DNA of 64,000 nt from Neonectria sp. B-13 (lineage: Eukaryota > Ascomycota > Sordariomycetes > Hypocreales > Nectriaceae). The translations under genes were made by a program, and so were the position numbers. Below, in pieces: positions 1-12,200 of the stretch (position 1 is its first letter; each line of letters starts with the position of its first letter). The notes beneath the pieces were generated by a model. The model made no database searches and was not told where the DNA came from. It saw only the letters and a program-made list of their open reading frames with translations. Where the stretch lies: the NCBI GenBank assembly GCA_002682825.1, contig NOKP01000007.1, positions 1,302,001 through 1,366,000 of the forward strand, given 5' to 3'.

Positions 1-741
1 ACAAGGCGCCGCTCGACGCCGGGAAGAAGATTGTCCTCGGTGGCGGCCGCCGGGTTCTGCTCGTGTTCCTGCGGTGTGTTGGCTGTGCGTGTACGTAGCA
101 TCCCATGATTCATTCTCCCACCTCGGTTTCCTTCCTTTTGAGGCTGAACCTGGGTCTGGATGCAAGTTGCAACTCATCAACTAACAAGTTCGTGGTTCCG
201 CTCTGGCCCTCCAGTCGCCCAGAAGACCTTCCTCAATCTCCGCGCCCTCGCCAACCGCCACGGCGAGGCCCTGACTTGCATTGCCGTGTCTCACTCCTCC
301 GAGCAGGCCACCAGGAAGTGGGTCGACCTGCTCGGCGGCGCCTGGAGCGTCCGCGTCGTCATCGACGAGGACCGCGCCCTCTACGCCGCCTGGGGCCTGG
401 GCTTGGGCGGCATGTGGTACCTCTTCAACCCGACCACCCAGGTCCAAGGCTGGAAGGAGAAGGGCTGGCTGGGGGATCAAGTCGCCGGTGCCATCCAGCG
501 CAGGGGCATCCAGGAGAAGGAGAAGCCGAAGCCGAAGCAGAAGCCGAGCCAGCCTGCGACCCAACCTGGCGGTGATGACGATGAAGACGACGATGGGCCT
601 ATGACCGTCATGGGTAACAAGTGGCAGGAGGCCGGCGCCTTTGCCATTGACGGCACCGCCACCGTCATCTGGGGTGGCAAAGCGCTTCGGGCTGATGATG
701 TGATGGACTTGGACTATGGGGCGAGGATATTGATGGCCTAG
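1..741 (+). CDS. AhpC/TSA-like thioredoxin-fold protein, 5' partial
   Basis: The gene enters from the left edge. Reading from base 3, the first exon ends at 90 (donor GTACGT at 91). The second exon starts at 215 after a CTAAC branch site and CAG, and the joined codon is Phe. The join gives RCVGCAF followed by AQKTFLNLRALAN, the usual start of the peroxiredoxin-like AhpC/TSA_2 fold, with a CxxC at the active-site position. A Trp-rich GLGGMWYLFNP segment follows. A Lys/Pro/Gln-rich and acidic linker (about 520-600) then leads to a short tail with a redoxin-like AGAFAIDG strand. In this family such proteins are presumed thiol-dependent redox enzymes, but substrates of the fungal members are mostly unknown. 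The N-terminus is missing, so length and targeting cannot be judged. It converges on the methyltransferase gene downstream. The fold is fairly sure; the function is inferred. Confidence 0.7.
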
Positions 742-1549
742 GATATATGGCCGAGAAGAGACATGTATTATATGAGACCAAAGCATAAAACTAGGAGTTT
801 GGGGCGGATTTGACTGCAAAGAGAGTTGGATAGAGTCGCTTGGAAATACTATCGCGTTGGCTAGGCTATTGCTAAGACCAATCTATCTATTGATAAAGCT
901 ATGTCAAGTCTTTCTGTTGGCTGGCCTGTTAACTCGAGCTCTAGGCGCCAATATCGTGCTTGTCCATCCTTAGGTCAAGCGCACGAGTTCGACGTAGCAT
1001 CCAGTAATGCAGTAGTGACGGGGTTTTGGGACCTGGGATTCTTCTTCCTCTCCAAGTGCTGGCAATAAAACGAACTCTCATGAGAGGGAGTTACGCTTCT
1101 TGATTCTCTCTTTAGAGCAGTCTTTGTCAGTCGCGAATTAGGTGACTCTCAAGGTCGATAAATGAAGTGCTGTTGTTCTCCAAACCAGACGCAATGTTGT
1201 CTAGCAACTTCCCATCTCTACAGTTGGATTACACATCTAAACAACGAGCTCTCAGTACTCGATTTAGTTTGATGGAAATGCCGATTAAAATATACACTAC
1301 TCTCCGAAAGATCCAAGTATACCTCGAGCTTATCTTAGTTTAGTCTTGGCGAGGCATCGAAACGACAACTACATCATCTGCCCCAGAAAATCGGACGTAT
1401 TGCTGTATGCAGGTACTAATTGACTTCTGGATTATACTACACGACTCAGAGGCAAGCGAATTGAGGGATTGGCATCGACACAAGTTCAACAATCGAGACA
1501 AACTATGACTTGACCTTGATCCTCTTCTAGAAGACCTTACGTCAAGTAA

Positions 1550-1574
1550 GATCTTACGTCAAGTGCGTAAGATC
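1550..1574. repeat. Inverted repeat, 9-bp arms with 7-nt loop
   Basis: GATCTTACG at 1550-1558 is matched perfectly by CGTAAGATC at 1566-1574. The same region also repeats CTTACGTCAAGT directly at 1536-1547 and 1553-1564, a 17-bp period. It lies in the convergent spacer, so a role in 3'-end structure is possible but not shown. Confidence 0.7.
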
Positions 1575-1587
1575 CTGGAGTAGATAT

Positions 1588-1722
1588 CTTAAAGTCAAAG
1601 ATACTTAGAACAAGTTCAATTGCTATATAATACGTACACCTAGACTAGCTAGAGGTTACTAACCACTATCTGGAGGCCGTCAAACCCGACTCTGCCCCTA
1701 TCCGGCTTAAAGTCAAAGATAC
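1588..1722. repeat. 17-bp direct repeat pair, 118 bp apart
   Basis: CTTAAAGTCAAAGATAC occurs exactly at 1588-1604 and again at 1706-1722. Nothing between the copies looks like a mobile element. It may be a remnant of a local duplication. Confidence 0.7.
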
Positions 1723-1825
1723 ATATACGCTTACAGTGGCATTTCGACATTCGCAACTTCGAATGACAGCTTTGGCATTACCTCTCTTCTTAACTTTACT
1801 TCTAGGAATCATAGCTTTCTCCGTA

Positions 1826-2844
1826 TCATACCTTCTCAACCCACTCCTCCTTCCCAACACACCTCGTAATCTCAACACCATCCTGCATCTCACGTTAGCC
1901 ATCCGCCGATACCACACACTCGAGCAAGGGAGAGAAAGAAACTCAGACTTACCGGAACGCCCGTGGGTTCAAAGCTATCCACCAACACGCTCTGGTAGAT
2001 CAACCCGGGATCCCCGCGCACCTCATTGTCCAGCTGTTCCGCGCCCTCCCTGCTCTCATACTGCCTCGCCGTCTTCTCCGGAAACGCCTCTGCCGCGTCC
2101 GTCGCCTTCCCCAGCGCCGCCCGCTTCTCCGCCACGCTGCTGCGCACGTACGCCAGGTACGGCGGGTTGCCCGGCTTGATGACGTTGTCGGCCGCCAGCA
2201 CGCTGCCGGGCTGGACGAGCCGCAGCTGCTCGCACAGCTTCAGGTCGTACAGGTACGCCGGCTTGTAGTGGTCCAGGAACATGAGGTCGATGTTGGACAG
2301 CGTGCCGTGCGCGTGCAGGCGCCGGAGCGAGACGTCACTGGGTCCGACGACCACCTTGACCACGTCGCCGAGGCCGGCCAGGTCGACAAGCGACGTGATG
2401 ACGGCTGCGAACTCCGGGTTGCGCTCCAGACTCAAGTACCGTGATCCGCCGGCCTGGCGCACGGCAGCGCCGAAGAGGAGGGTTGAGTATCCTACATAAC
2501 CTCCCAGCTCGACCTACGTCCATCATCAGCACGGTGTCTTACTACCCAGGTCCCGAGCGGGGACCAACTATCGACGGGATGAGGCCACTTACCATGGTCT
2601 GGGGCTTCACCTCCTTGATCAAGTCCGTCACGATCTTACCCTTGTCCTCGCCCACATTCATGAGATACTTCTTCGTCCGCGCATACTCGTCAATGACGGC
2701 AAGAATCTTCTCGGGCGACCCGCGCAGCTCATCAATGTTAGGTCGGCTGTAGACAAAGTGCAGCAGCTCAATCTCACGGCCATCGTCGAAGAAGACAGTA
2801 TCCTCCTGCTCGACGTAAGCCTTCTGCTCATCAAACTGAGCCAT
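1826..2844 (-). CDS. Catechol O-methyltransferase-like SAM methyltransferase
   Basis: Three exons on the minus strand: 2844-2593, 2513-1953 and 1882-1826, giving 289 residues. The introns (79 and 70 bp) have GTAAG donors, the second a GCTAAC branch site, and both keep phase 0. The protein carries the SAM-binding motif VELGGYVGYST at about residue 85. It also has the metal/substrate loop DLMFLDHYKPAY and the segment AADNVIKPG, the standard COMT layout, and a C-terminal EPTGVPDGVEITRC tail. The family transfers a methyl group from SAM to a catechol hydroxyl with Mg2+. In fungi the substrate is usually unknown, and catecholic or phenolic metabolites are likely. I see no signal peptide, so it is probably cytosolic. 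The start is the only ATG giving a full N-terminal helical region. No other pathway enzyme lies beside it. Family assignment is strong, substrate unassigned. Confidence 0.9.
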
Positions 2845-4617
2845 GATGCAAATAACAATATGTGAGTTTTACTATGTTCGAGGATATGCAAAAGTCAGAA
2901 AGCATAGTACCGCAAAGAACAAAGTTACTCCTCGTCCTACCTTGGCCAGAGGAGTTCCCCTCATCGCCGGCTATCGTCATCAACCATCAATTCGGGAACA
3001 ACTCCACACCCAAACCCCACGCGGAGCGGCTTTCTTCCCGGCCTTGTTCGGAACGGGGATGGCGGTGGAACGCTTTACGCCAGCTTCTACGAGATACACC
3101 CGCAGTCACCTGCTTTCGCGAAATTGTGACATCTGACAAACGCCCACATCTGCGTCATGCTGTAACTGTTTTCTCCTCCAACGGCGTTTAAGGTTCGGTT
3201 GGGACAGGGATAAAGGCCGTGAGCATTGAGGCTCGGATCTCGAGGCCTGGACTATAGCTTGACGTTTAAATGCTTAAAATAACGCTCCGTGGCAATGCGG
3301 AATGTGGCTGGGCATTCCAATGGGCTACCGAAAAGAAGGCTGAAAATATGTCCTCTATCTACTCCGTAGTCAAAACATCAACATTGTCATTAACATCCTC
3401 GCTCTCACCGCCACGGCAGTCCGTATCAGCCAGACACATTCTTCTCACATCGCAGCGCAACAGACTTGCTTCTACCACATTCACAGTGCACTCACGTTTC
3501 TGCAACAAGCTCAGATTATGGTCCCCTATCCCGCAACATCCCACCATATGCCATCTCCAAAAATCCACAAAATTACCATCGCCCTTTGCTACCCACGAAT
3601 GCCTAGCCCCCCTCAATGACCATCTGAAAGCGCAAGACACCATTCCCTGGCCGAGCACCCCTTAGAAACCAACCCCTGAAACCGAGCCTGTTCCAAACCC
3701 ATCCCAAACAAGATGAACGAAAGACGAGAAGGAAACGCAGCAGAAAACAAATAAAGAACCCCCATGAATGTCCACCCCATACCCCATATGTCGCTTTTTT
3801 TGTTGTTTCGTTTTTGCCGTATACAGTAAACGCAAGTCATGTTTCTTTTGCTGGAGTTGAGGATTGACCAATCGTCCCGTGCAGCCCTTCCCATGTCATA
3901 TCCCTACCCCTTCACGCACCAACAAAACAAACACCTTCGTGGGAATGACTCCGAACACGCCGCTCCGTGTATGCTTGCATATGTCGCAGTCGATTCGCAG
4001 AGTTGCCCTTGGGAAATAGTGGTAAACGCCTCCATGTCCTCTCCGTTCGGGGTATTCGTTGTTGACCAATGGGACGTTGCCGATCCCATGAAGATGACGA
4101 GCGCCGTAGGCACCATGCCTCCCAATTTTCGTTCCAAGATATCCCCAAAAGCGTCCGTCCCGTACCTAAGCAAGAGCGCAGTCCTCTGAATTCTCCGTCC
4201 CGTTGCTGGCGTATGCAGAAATCGACACCCCCGAACTTTGAGGACGCCGCGATGTGACGATGAATGCAACTCCCCATCAACCATTCCAAACCAGCAGCCA
4301 AACCAAAAACAGAAACATATTTCAACTCCTTTGTGGATGCCTTTCCTTCCATTTCATTTCCCTCAATCAGACCAACCAGCTCCATCCGAGTTCGCGTAGT
4401 GATATAGCATGTTTTCCTCCCTCCTTTACCCAAAAGCGTCATTCAGTCTTGCCCACAGCGGGGAGGATGAGTGAAGAGCACCAACACCGAATTTCCGCCC
4501 AAACCAGACCATCGACCGTGTCAACACTGATGGATTCTTAGCCCTAGCGCCTGTTCCCATGCAGCTCACAACGCCTCAATCCCAGTTCTCGACCTGGGTG
4601 AGGGTTACTCAAACTCT
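2845..4617. other. Intergenic: methyltransferase promoter and 3' region of the next gene
   Basis: Open frames of 100-176 codons occur on both strands but show no recognisable protein and overlap each other. I read the first kilobase as the methyltransferase promoter and the part after about 3600 as the trailer of the gene ending at 4618. Confidence 0.5.
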
Positions 4618-6223
4618 TTAACCCCAAACGCTAGCGGGGGCACCGAGGCCGGACGATTGGCCCCAGACGCCGTTGCCGCGACCCCAGCCGCCGGGGGAGG
4701 CAAGAGGGGTGGTCGAGCGCTTCGAGGAGGCGGTCGTTGATGGAGTACCCGAAGGGCGGGTTCCGATGGGAGCAACAGTGTTGCCGGACTGGCCGGGCTT
4801 CGATCCGAAGTCCCGAGGAGGGGACCCACCGGTTGGGCTCGAGGTGCTGGTGCGACTCTGAGGTCCAACATTGTCAAAGACCCTGTTGGTCGGACCCGTT
4901 GTCTGAGGGCCATTCGTGCTCTGGGGGCGGGAGGTAGGTTCGGTGGAAGGACCGTTGCCCTCGCTGGCGGAGCCGGGAGTACCGGCCTCGGCAGGAGGAG
5001 CACGGCCGATGTTGTCAAAGGTCATGGGCGAGTGGCCACGGATGCTCGACGGGCCACTAGTGACAGGAGCGCCAGGGCGAACAGCACCCAACTCATCGAC
5101 ATAACCAGACTTCTCGGCGAATTGGCCCTCACCATAAAGAGCGCTTCGCTGGCGAGCGATCAGGTCGCGAGTTTCCTCCTCAGACATGTGCTTGTTGTTG
5201 TTTCCGATGGGGACCTCAGTGAGGACAGCTACGTAGAAAATCTGTTAGCCCAGGTTCAACGGAAACAGAATGGGTTACAGGTGTGCCGTTCAAAAGAAAC
5301 GTTTTGAAAAGGAAAAAGAAACATGAGCGGCGTCCAGCCACGACTTCTTCAGCCGCCCACGACCAGAATTTTCTATTTGTGATCTTTTGCGATAGTAGGA
5401 AGTGCTATACAGTAGAGGGAGGCCTACTTCGCTGATATTGCTGCTCCGTGTGCAGGTTTCGAAGCTCTCGCTCCCGCTGAGCTGCCATCCTTCTCTTCGC
5501 CTGCATGACCTGCTCCGCCTCGTTGGAGCCTCGCGATGGCTGGTGGCGTTGGTTGGCGTAGAAGTTCTGTAGGTTTGGGCCCTGGGGTCCACGGGCGTCG
5601 TCAAAGTTGTTCACCGAATGGGAACGAGGACCAGAGCCATGAGGCGTTCGTCCATCTACGAGTTGAGGGTTAATATGGGCGCTCGTGTCGTCCGCCAGTC
5701 CCAGTCTACTCACCAAGACCTAGGAGGAGAACTGGTAAGGCCGTTGAGGGGAAAAGCATAAAACTTACGTCGACCACCCATTCCGTAGCCCTTGCCGGAT
5801 TTTTGCAAGTTCTCGTAGGCTCGATCAACCTCTGTGGCGGAATCATTCGTCAGCATTTATCGCGCCTCCGTCGGGTGTCATCTGGAATCATCTTGGCCAC
5901 AATCCGCGCATATCGATGGGAGCATCGTTATAGCCGGACAAAGTGGACGGGAGAGAGCTCAGAGAGTCGCAGATGATTGATATGAGCACATACCGTCGAA
6001 CTGATACGAAAAAGCGTAGTCATCCTGGGGCTGGGGGCCGCTAGCACCTGTTTGGGTTGCTGGATTAGTTGAGAAAACGAGGTCTTAATAAGGTCTTCTC
6101 GGTGCAAAACGTACCAGCACGGACAGGGGTGGTCGAGCCGCTCTGATGCTGGTGATCCCAGTTATTGTTGCTCGGGGTGGAAGAAGCCGACCACTGGGAC
6201 TGGGGGTTGTCGTAGTAGGACAT
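4618..6223 (-). CDS. Conserved low-complexity fungal protein, five exons
   Basis: Exons on the minus strand are 6223-6115, 6047-5994, 5831-5769, 5655-5428 and 5228-4618, giving 354 residues. Each junction keeps frame. The donors are GTACGT, GTATGT, GTAAGT and a weaker GTAGGC. The protein starts MSYYDNPQSQWS and has a short helical element (DEVDRAYENLQKSGKG). A basic helix VMQAKRRMAAQRERELRN and the block MSEEETRDLIARQRSALYG follow. The rest is a Gly/Ser/Pro/Thr-rich disordered tail ending in GVWG and SVWG repeats. I recognise this block order as a widespread ascomycete protein but know no function for it. Nothing points to an enzyme, signal peptide or membrane segment. A 6-nt exon may lie inside the third intron (see findings). 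It stands alone, with large spacers on both sides. Confidence 0.75.
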
Positions 6224-9200
6224 GTTGCTCTGTTGTGGGATTCCGATGCCGAGTGGGAGAAACCGGGAGGGTGCAGCACGTAGCCTGCTTTTGGGGATCG
6301 TTGAAATCTGGCGACGGAGGGTATCTAGCGAGGGAGTCGGGTTAGCCTCTGGAAATGGGACGGTTCGGGCGGCGGCAGGATGCGACAGTCGGGAGGCAGC
6401 GTGATGCGACGAGGGGGGTTCGAGGGAGATGGTGGTGGTGGAAAATTGCCGCCAGGGCCGACGTCAGGATGCGATGCGTCGACCATCTGAGACAAGAGGA
6501 TCCATCAACCACCAAAAACCTTCCGAGTCGCCGTCGCAACACGTTTGACTAATCGATCGATTCCGTGCACGCCGGCACCATAGCATAGACTCACCCTAGA
6601 TGGAGGACCGTTTTCGTCGTCGACCGTTGCGGTGTCGTTCGGGAGAGCGCAAGGGGATACGCCACGGGCCGCGCGAGTTCGGGAAAATGCACACGCGAGG
6701 GTCTCGGGAGTGCGGAGAGGGCGAAGCTTGGGGCGCGGGATCAGAAAAATCAACCACGGACGGGAATTTGCAATCGATGCGCGGGGCCGCTTTTCGCTTT
6801 TTTGACAGACGGGGAGGTCTGGGGAGAAGGGGAGACGGAGGCGGGAGGAGGAAGAAGAAGAAGAGGAAGAGGGAGAAGAGGGAGAGAGGCGAACTTGAGG
6901 AAGGTTGAATACGTGTGATGGGGGGAAAATTCCAGGTGGGAAAGGAGAGAGGGAGAAGGAGCAGCCCAGGTCAATCCATCAATCAAAGTGGAAGTCACGT
7001 CGTGGGGACGGGACCACTTTCAACGTGCAGGTGGGCGCCAGCCGGCAACTTTGGGTCGTTGCGCACAGGTGGCAGCAACTGGCAGTTGCAGTGACAGTGG
7101 CAGTGGCAGTAGGAGGCACGTCGCAGTGGGGAGGCAGGCACCTACTCGGAGGTGCGATGGCCAGCACCTACGCACTCACCGCAGGGCAGGAGGTACCTTG
7201 GCCGATGTACCCTTTCTCTTCTAGGCAGGTCGGTACCTCGCCCCGGGAGCCGTTTCTTGGGCGGGTGCAACCTGCTCCTAGCGGGTGTGAATCGCTATAA
7301 ATTGGCCCGAATGGGAGGATTACCGTGTCCGGGCCGGGTCGAGGGAGGTACCCGTCGCAGCGGTACCTCACTTTCACCCATCATCTTCACGGGGGCAAGC
7401 GGCGGGACTCCGTAAAAAAAAGTACGTAGTGCCGGCCTACCTGACTCTGCACCCCGTAATCGGGCTCCGTCTGTCCTTCCCTGAGATGGTACGCTACCCA
7501 AATTGCCAAGGTGGGAGATGCTACCTAGTAAGTATCTATGCAAGAGTGCGTTCTGCACTCTATATTGACTTGTCCGGGGCAGAGTTGAAATGCGGCTCTT
7601 CCCTCCAGGGAGTTTGCGGCATTAGTCTGGCAATGCAGTCAACCTGTTCCCCTCCTGCGTACACTTTGCTCATCAACAAATTCCACCGACGAAGGGCAAT
7701 TCACTCTGGCCCCGTCAATAAAACCCTTGGCCCACTCGTTGGATTGTCCGTTCAGCACTGGCGCCCATTTGATTTGATAACCGGGCTAATGACGGGCACT
7801 GAAATGATGATGTGTGGGGGTGTCGCGTCTGCTTGGGCACTGGGCCAGGGTTGCCAGCGGATGGGTGGGCTGCCAGTGCAGCTGGGGCCTGAGAACACTG
7901 TGCGAATACATGTGCTCTGACACGAGACCAGCGCTGGACAACGAGACCAGCAACGAAATGGAAACTCCGAAGCATCAAGAATGGGCTTCTAGCATTCGCA
8001 TGCACGGCCTCACCAATGCATCGCCTTGTCAATGGCTTCTTATCAGATCACATCCCGAGTACTGGCACTTCCTCAGGTACCACGCCTCCATGTACTTCGT
8101 ACCTTCAAACTCTTCAATGCCCAGGCGACTCGAAAGTCGCCAACGAGCACCAGATGGGGGGTCCTGTCCTGGGGTCGCCTCAACCGAAGCCCACCCGTCC
8201 TCCCGTCTCAACTCGCGCCATCCATTTAGCGCGGTCAGAAGCTGTAGAAGCCCTGCAATCGTGCAACGGCGAGCAGCGACCTGCCCTGAGGACCCCTTGA
8301 ATATGGAGCGTTGTTAGGCGGGTTGGCTAGTGGTAGGTGCCCTGGGATGCCCTGGGCCCCCATCTGCTCAGTGCTTCTAGGTGCCTGTCCCATGGAAGCA
8401 ACCGCCAAAGCCTAGGTTGTTAAGAACCCCGACGTGCCCTGGCACGATAAGCACGGCCCAAACCGTTCCATCCGGCCTGATTGTCTTGCCATCAAGCAAA
8501 CAGTAAGACCTCCCAGCGTCAAACATCACCACTTGCCCTTTTCTTCATCCGATGACGCCTTGTATGAACTCTTGGCCCACTGAGAACCAAGGGAAAAAAT
8601 CCAAGAAACCCTAATCGCCAAGTCAAAGAGGCTTGTTGGACAGTGAGGTTGGTGTCCACGTACCTCGACGGCGTCAAGTCTGGAAGCTGCAAGTTTCCAC
8701 TGCATGCAGTTGGACGTCATTCATCCACTCTTCTCATTTGCACCTTTTACCTCTGTCTCTCCCGATCTTCGCCTTTCACTCCCAACTGCCATCTCGTCCT
8801 GCAACCAATACCATATTCCTGCCCTCACTTCCCTCGGTTGCCAAGTCCGAACTACTCCGCCAGCCATCTCCAACACCATGGAACTCATCTTGATGCTGTG
8901 GGGGCCCAAATTTCAGCACTCGTTGTCGCTTCCTAGCGCCCCCCTTTTTCCCGACGCCACGGGTTAGATTGTGTGTTTGCTGGGGGGCTCCATGTTGTAA
9001 TTGCTCTTCTCTCCAGTCTATTCGTAGAGTCCTTCCCTCTGCTAGCCGCCTCTCATGTTGTCGCTGATATCTGCGGCCTCTATCACAAGGTTACGAGGTT
9101 GCCAGCTCTGGGCTCACCTCGTCTTCGGTTATCCTAATACGTCGAATGGCAAACCACTCTCACCGGTTTTTATTCTTGTCTGCCAGTCCATTTTATCCAC

Positions 9201-12200
9201 TCGCTCGTGAACCGTGAGACTCCTCCAAATTGGCCAGCCGTGTTGCGTCACGTTCATGGGGGCGACTTAAAGAATGGTTCCATTCAACGTCAAGAGAGGC
9301 TCTCTCCATGCTGCCTCCACGATGAGACAAGATGTGTGTACTTCGTGATGACAAGGGTTCTGTCTTCTACCCTTCACCCGGATACGCACCCAGCTGCTGG
9401 GTCACGACCTGCAGCTGGGACTGTCCTATCTCCCCCACATGACAGAGTAGCAATAGCATGCAAGAAGGTGCACCCAGACCCAGGGCGATGGATTATCTTT
9501 AGAACCCGAGATATTACACCGACGAATACCGTCTCCGCCTCATCTCGGCCGCCGCATCTGTAGCAGCAAAATGGGCCGGCCGCCGCGGCCCAAATAGAAT
9601 CCTGGTAAGGCTGTGGTTGCGGGACGGCCCACCGAGCGTCGAGACGGAGATGGAGCTGAAGTCGGCAAATGTCGTCGTCATTCATCTCTCTCTTCGTGTC
9701 TCACTCTCCTCACTCCCACCAACACGTCACTTCGTACAGCACACTTCGTACATCTTACATCCATGGTAACTTAGGAGACTCGGCACCTCGACTTGCTAGC
9801 CATCACACCTCAGCGTCACACCCTCAGCGGCTGGCCACCAAAAGGCTGCCCGTTTGGGTCAGAATGGTTCGATGCTCGGGCATCCCTACCAGTGACCACC
9901 GGGGGATCCCAAGGCCTGTCAGATTCAGGCTCGTTTTCACTTTCATTTTCAGCGCCAGACTACGAAAGCTCAATCCCGGGATTCGTGAAGCATCCATCTC
10001 AGGCATCTTTCCCCTTTGAGGCTTTTGGTCCCCTTCTGGATAGCTCGTGGCTTTCCCTGGCTTGGTAGCTGCGGCGGCCTTCGTTATTCAGCACGACGTT
10101 CCCGCAAGCCTCCATCCATCCCTCAAGCCATTGTCGACACACAGTGCCAATGCCTGCAGCATGTCACCCTTTTTCCCCCGACGCGCCAGAAGCGGGCGGC
10201 GTCTAAACCCGTCGCTCAACTCATCACACCCGAAACTTCCCCGACCTGTCCAGATGCTCAAATGCCCTTCTCAGCGTGCCGATCCATTCGTCCCAGACTC
10301 CCCTGGCTGGCCGTCATCACCTGAAACCAGTTGGGGACCTGTGAACTCGAGTCTTCACGGCATCGATGTCTCACCCTGCCACCTTCCCGTCCTTCCGAGG
10401 TGTCGAGCATTCGGACCTAATAGCAACATCTTCAACTTTCTGTCTGTTCCTTGAGCGCCATGCATTCAACCCCAGCACGTGGTCGGTCCGGCTGCTTCAC
10501 ACACCAAATGCCAGTCGCTCCAACTTCTTTGACGAGCCGAGATCGCAACGGCCACTTTAGGTAGCGGAGCCCTGTGTGATACTTCACCACGACGGGTCAA
10601 TTTCTCATAAATGCTGACCAAGTTCCGAGCTAACAGTCACAACGACAGGGGATGCCAATGGATAGGGACGGGTGGTGGAGAGACGGACCCGCCGGAGCAC
10701 CCCCGTCGCCTCCACACCTCCTCTGGTGCTACAGATTGACTTGCTTCTTCTTCGACTTGGCTTCCACCTTGCTTCTACCTCTTCGATGAGAGATTCATGA
10801 AATGAGAGCCTCGTCAACAAGCGAAGACTACTGGTGATCTTTTTCTGGTCACTTGATCTCAGCGTATACGTAATATTTGTCACCAACTCATGGCAAGCCG
10901 AGGACAACCGGCAACACTTGTCGAGTCCTGACGTAACAAAGATGCAGTGTAACGGCCGCACCTAGACTCAACAATAACCAAAATACACTGTATCTCTACC
11001 TCGAAGCCATCAAAGTACCTTGGCAAACTCCAGCCAGCCTAGCGAGTTTACCCGGCTGATAGTCCACAACGTGACGTGATTTTGCGACGCCTCCTGGCCA
11101 CGTCAACTACCTCACGTATCGATATCGGACTTGACAGGCCGGCTAATCTAGCCCCCGGATTTCCAAAATGCCATCGTCATTGGCCTACCTCACACGCATA
11201 CCCAACTTGTCACCACCTTGGTACCGAGCCCACCTGGCACGTTTCTTTTCTGATTTGTTGGGTTTGCGGTCCCTTTTTTTCTCACTCTCGCCCTGCGGCC
11301 GCCACTTTGATGCCCATGGACAAGAATGCGGGCATGGGCCGGGGTGCGGTCTAGCTCCGTCCCCGGATTGTAGGTAGGTAGTGGTGATGAATCATGCATG
11401 AGCATGATTTATCCTACCTTACGTCACGGGTCTTTTTCCATTTCCTCCAGCTGTGTGACTGATAGGCAGGCTAAGATTGGTGGCAGTGCTGGCCACTGGG
11501 TTGTACAACCAGACGTGTTGGTTGCTCAGCTGGATGCCTAAATACTCGGCCACGGTCAGGTCATTTGCGCACGCTAACAAAGTGAGCTTCTAGAATCTCT
11601 CCGGGCTTCTGAAGTTACCTTGGAAGGGCGATGCTCAAGAGTTCAATAATGGGTATAGAGTCTAGAGCATAGTGCCTTGCTCTATGATTCTTCCTTGAGT
11701 GTTCAAGCAGTGAGCAAAGGACCTGCATCAATGCAAGGGGCCGTGGGCGAGGCAATGGAATCAAGGTTTCGCATGCATGACTCAGGTTGGTTGAATGGGT
11801 GCCATTCGTAGTCACATCACGCATTGTGACCAATAGTACAGATAGAGACGCAAGGATACTACATATCTACCTAACAGCTGAAAGACCTCAGCCAGGCCAA
11901 CCAGCTATCATCTCATCAAGCGTGCAATAAACCGAGTCGTCCATGGCAAAGCCAACCCCAACTGGATGATCACTGCCATTCATCTTCATTGCGTTGAATC
12001 CATAACCAATAGCGAGTGGCTAACAGGCGATTCACACTTTTATGACCGCAATACTTGTGTAGGCACTCGCATCAATCCATACCCACTCGAGGCACCATTT
12101 CTCGGGCGACCCGAGAGTTGCTACACTTTCAAAGAAATCAATAGACCGCAACACATTACGAATCTAGTTCACACTCCGCTCTGCTACGGTCTTGTATTTT

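Larger units (their letters stand above)
742..1825. other. Intergenic spacer between convergent genes
   Basis: No gene is supported here. The spacer serves as the 3' region of both neighbours. From about 1200 it becomes AT-rich and holds short repeats, listed separately. Confidence 0.6.

Noticed and set aside
3904..4442. Overlapping minus-strand frames of 126 and 176 codons
   Set aside because: They overlap in different frames, lack motifs and fall in the probable 3' region of the gene ending at 4618.
7814..8317. 167-codon plus-strand open frame in the gene-empty block
   Set aside because: It overlaps several others of similar size in other frames, and none has protein-like order or splice context.
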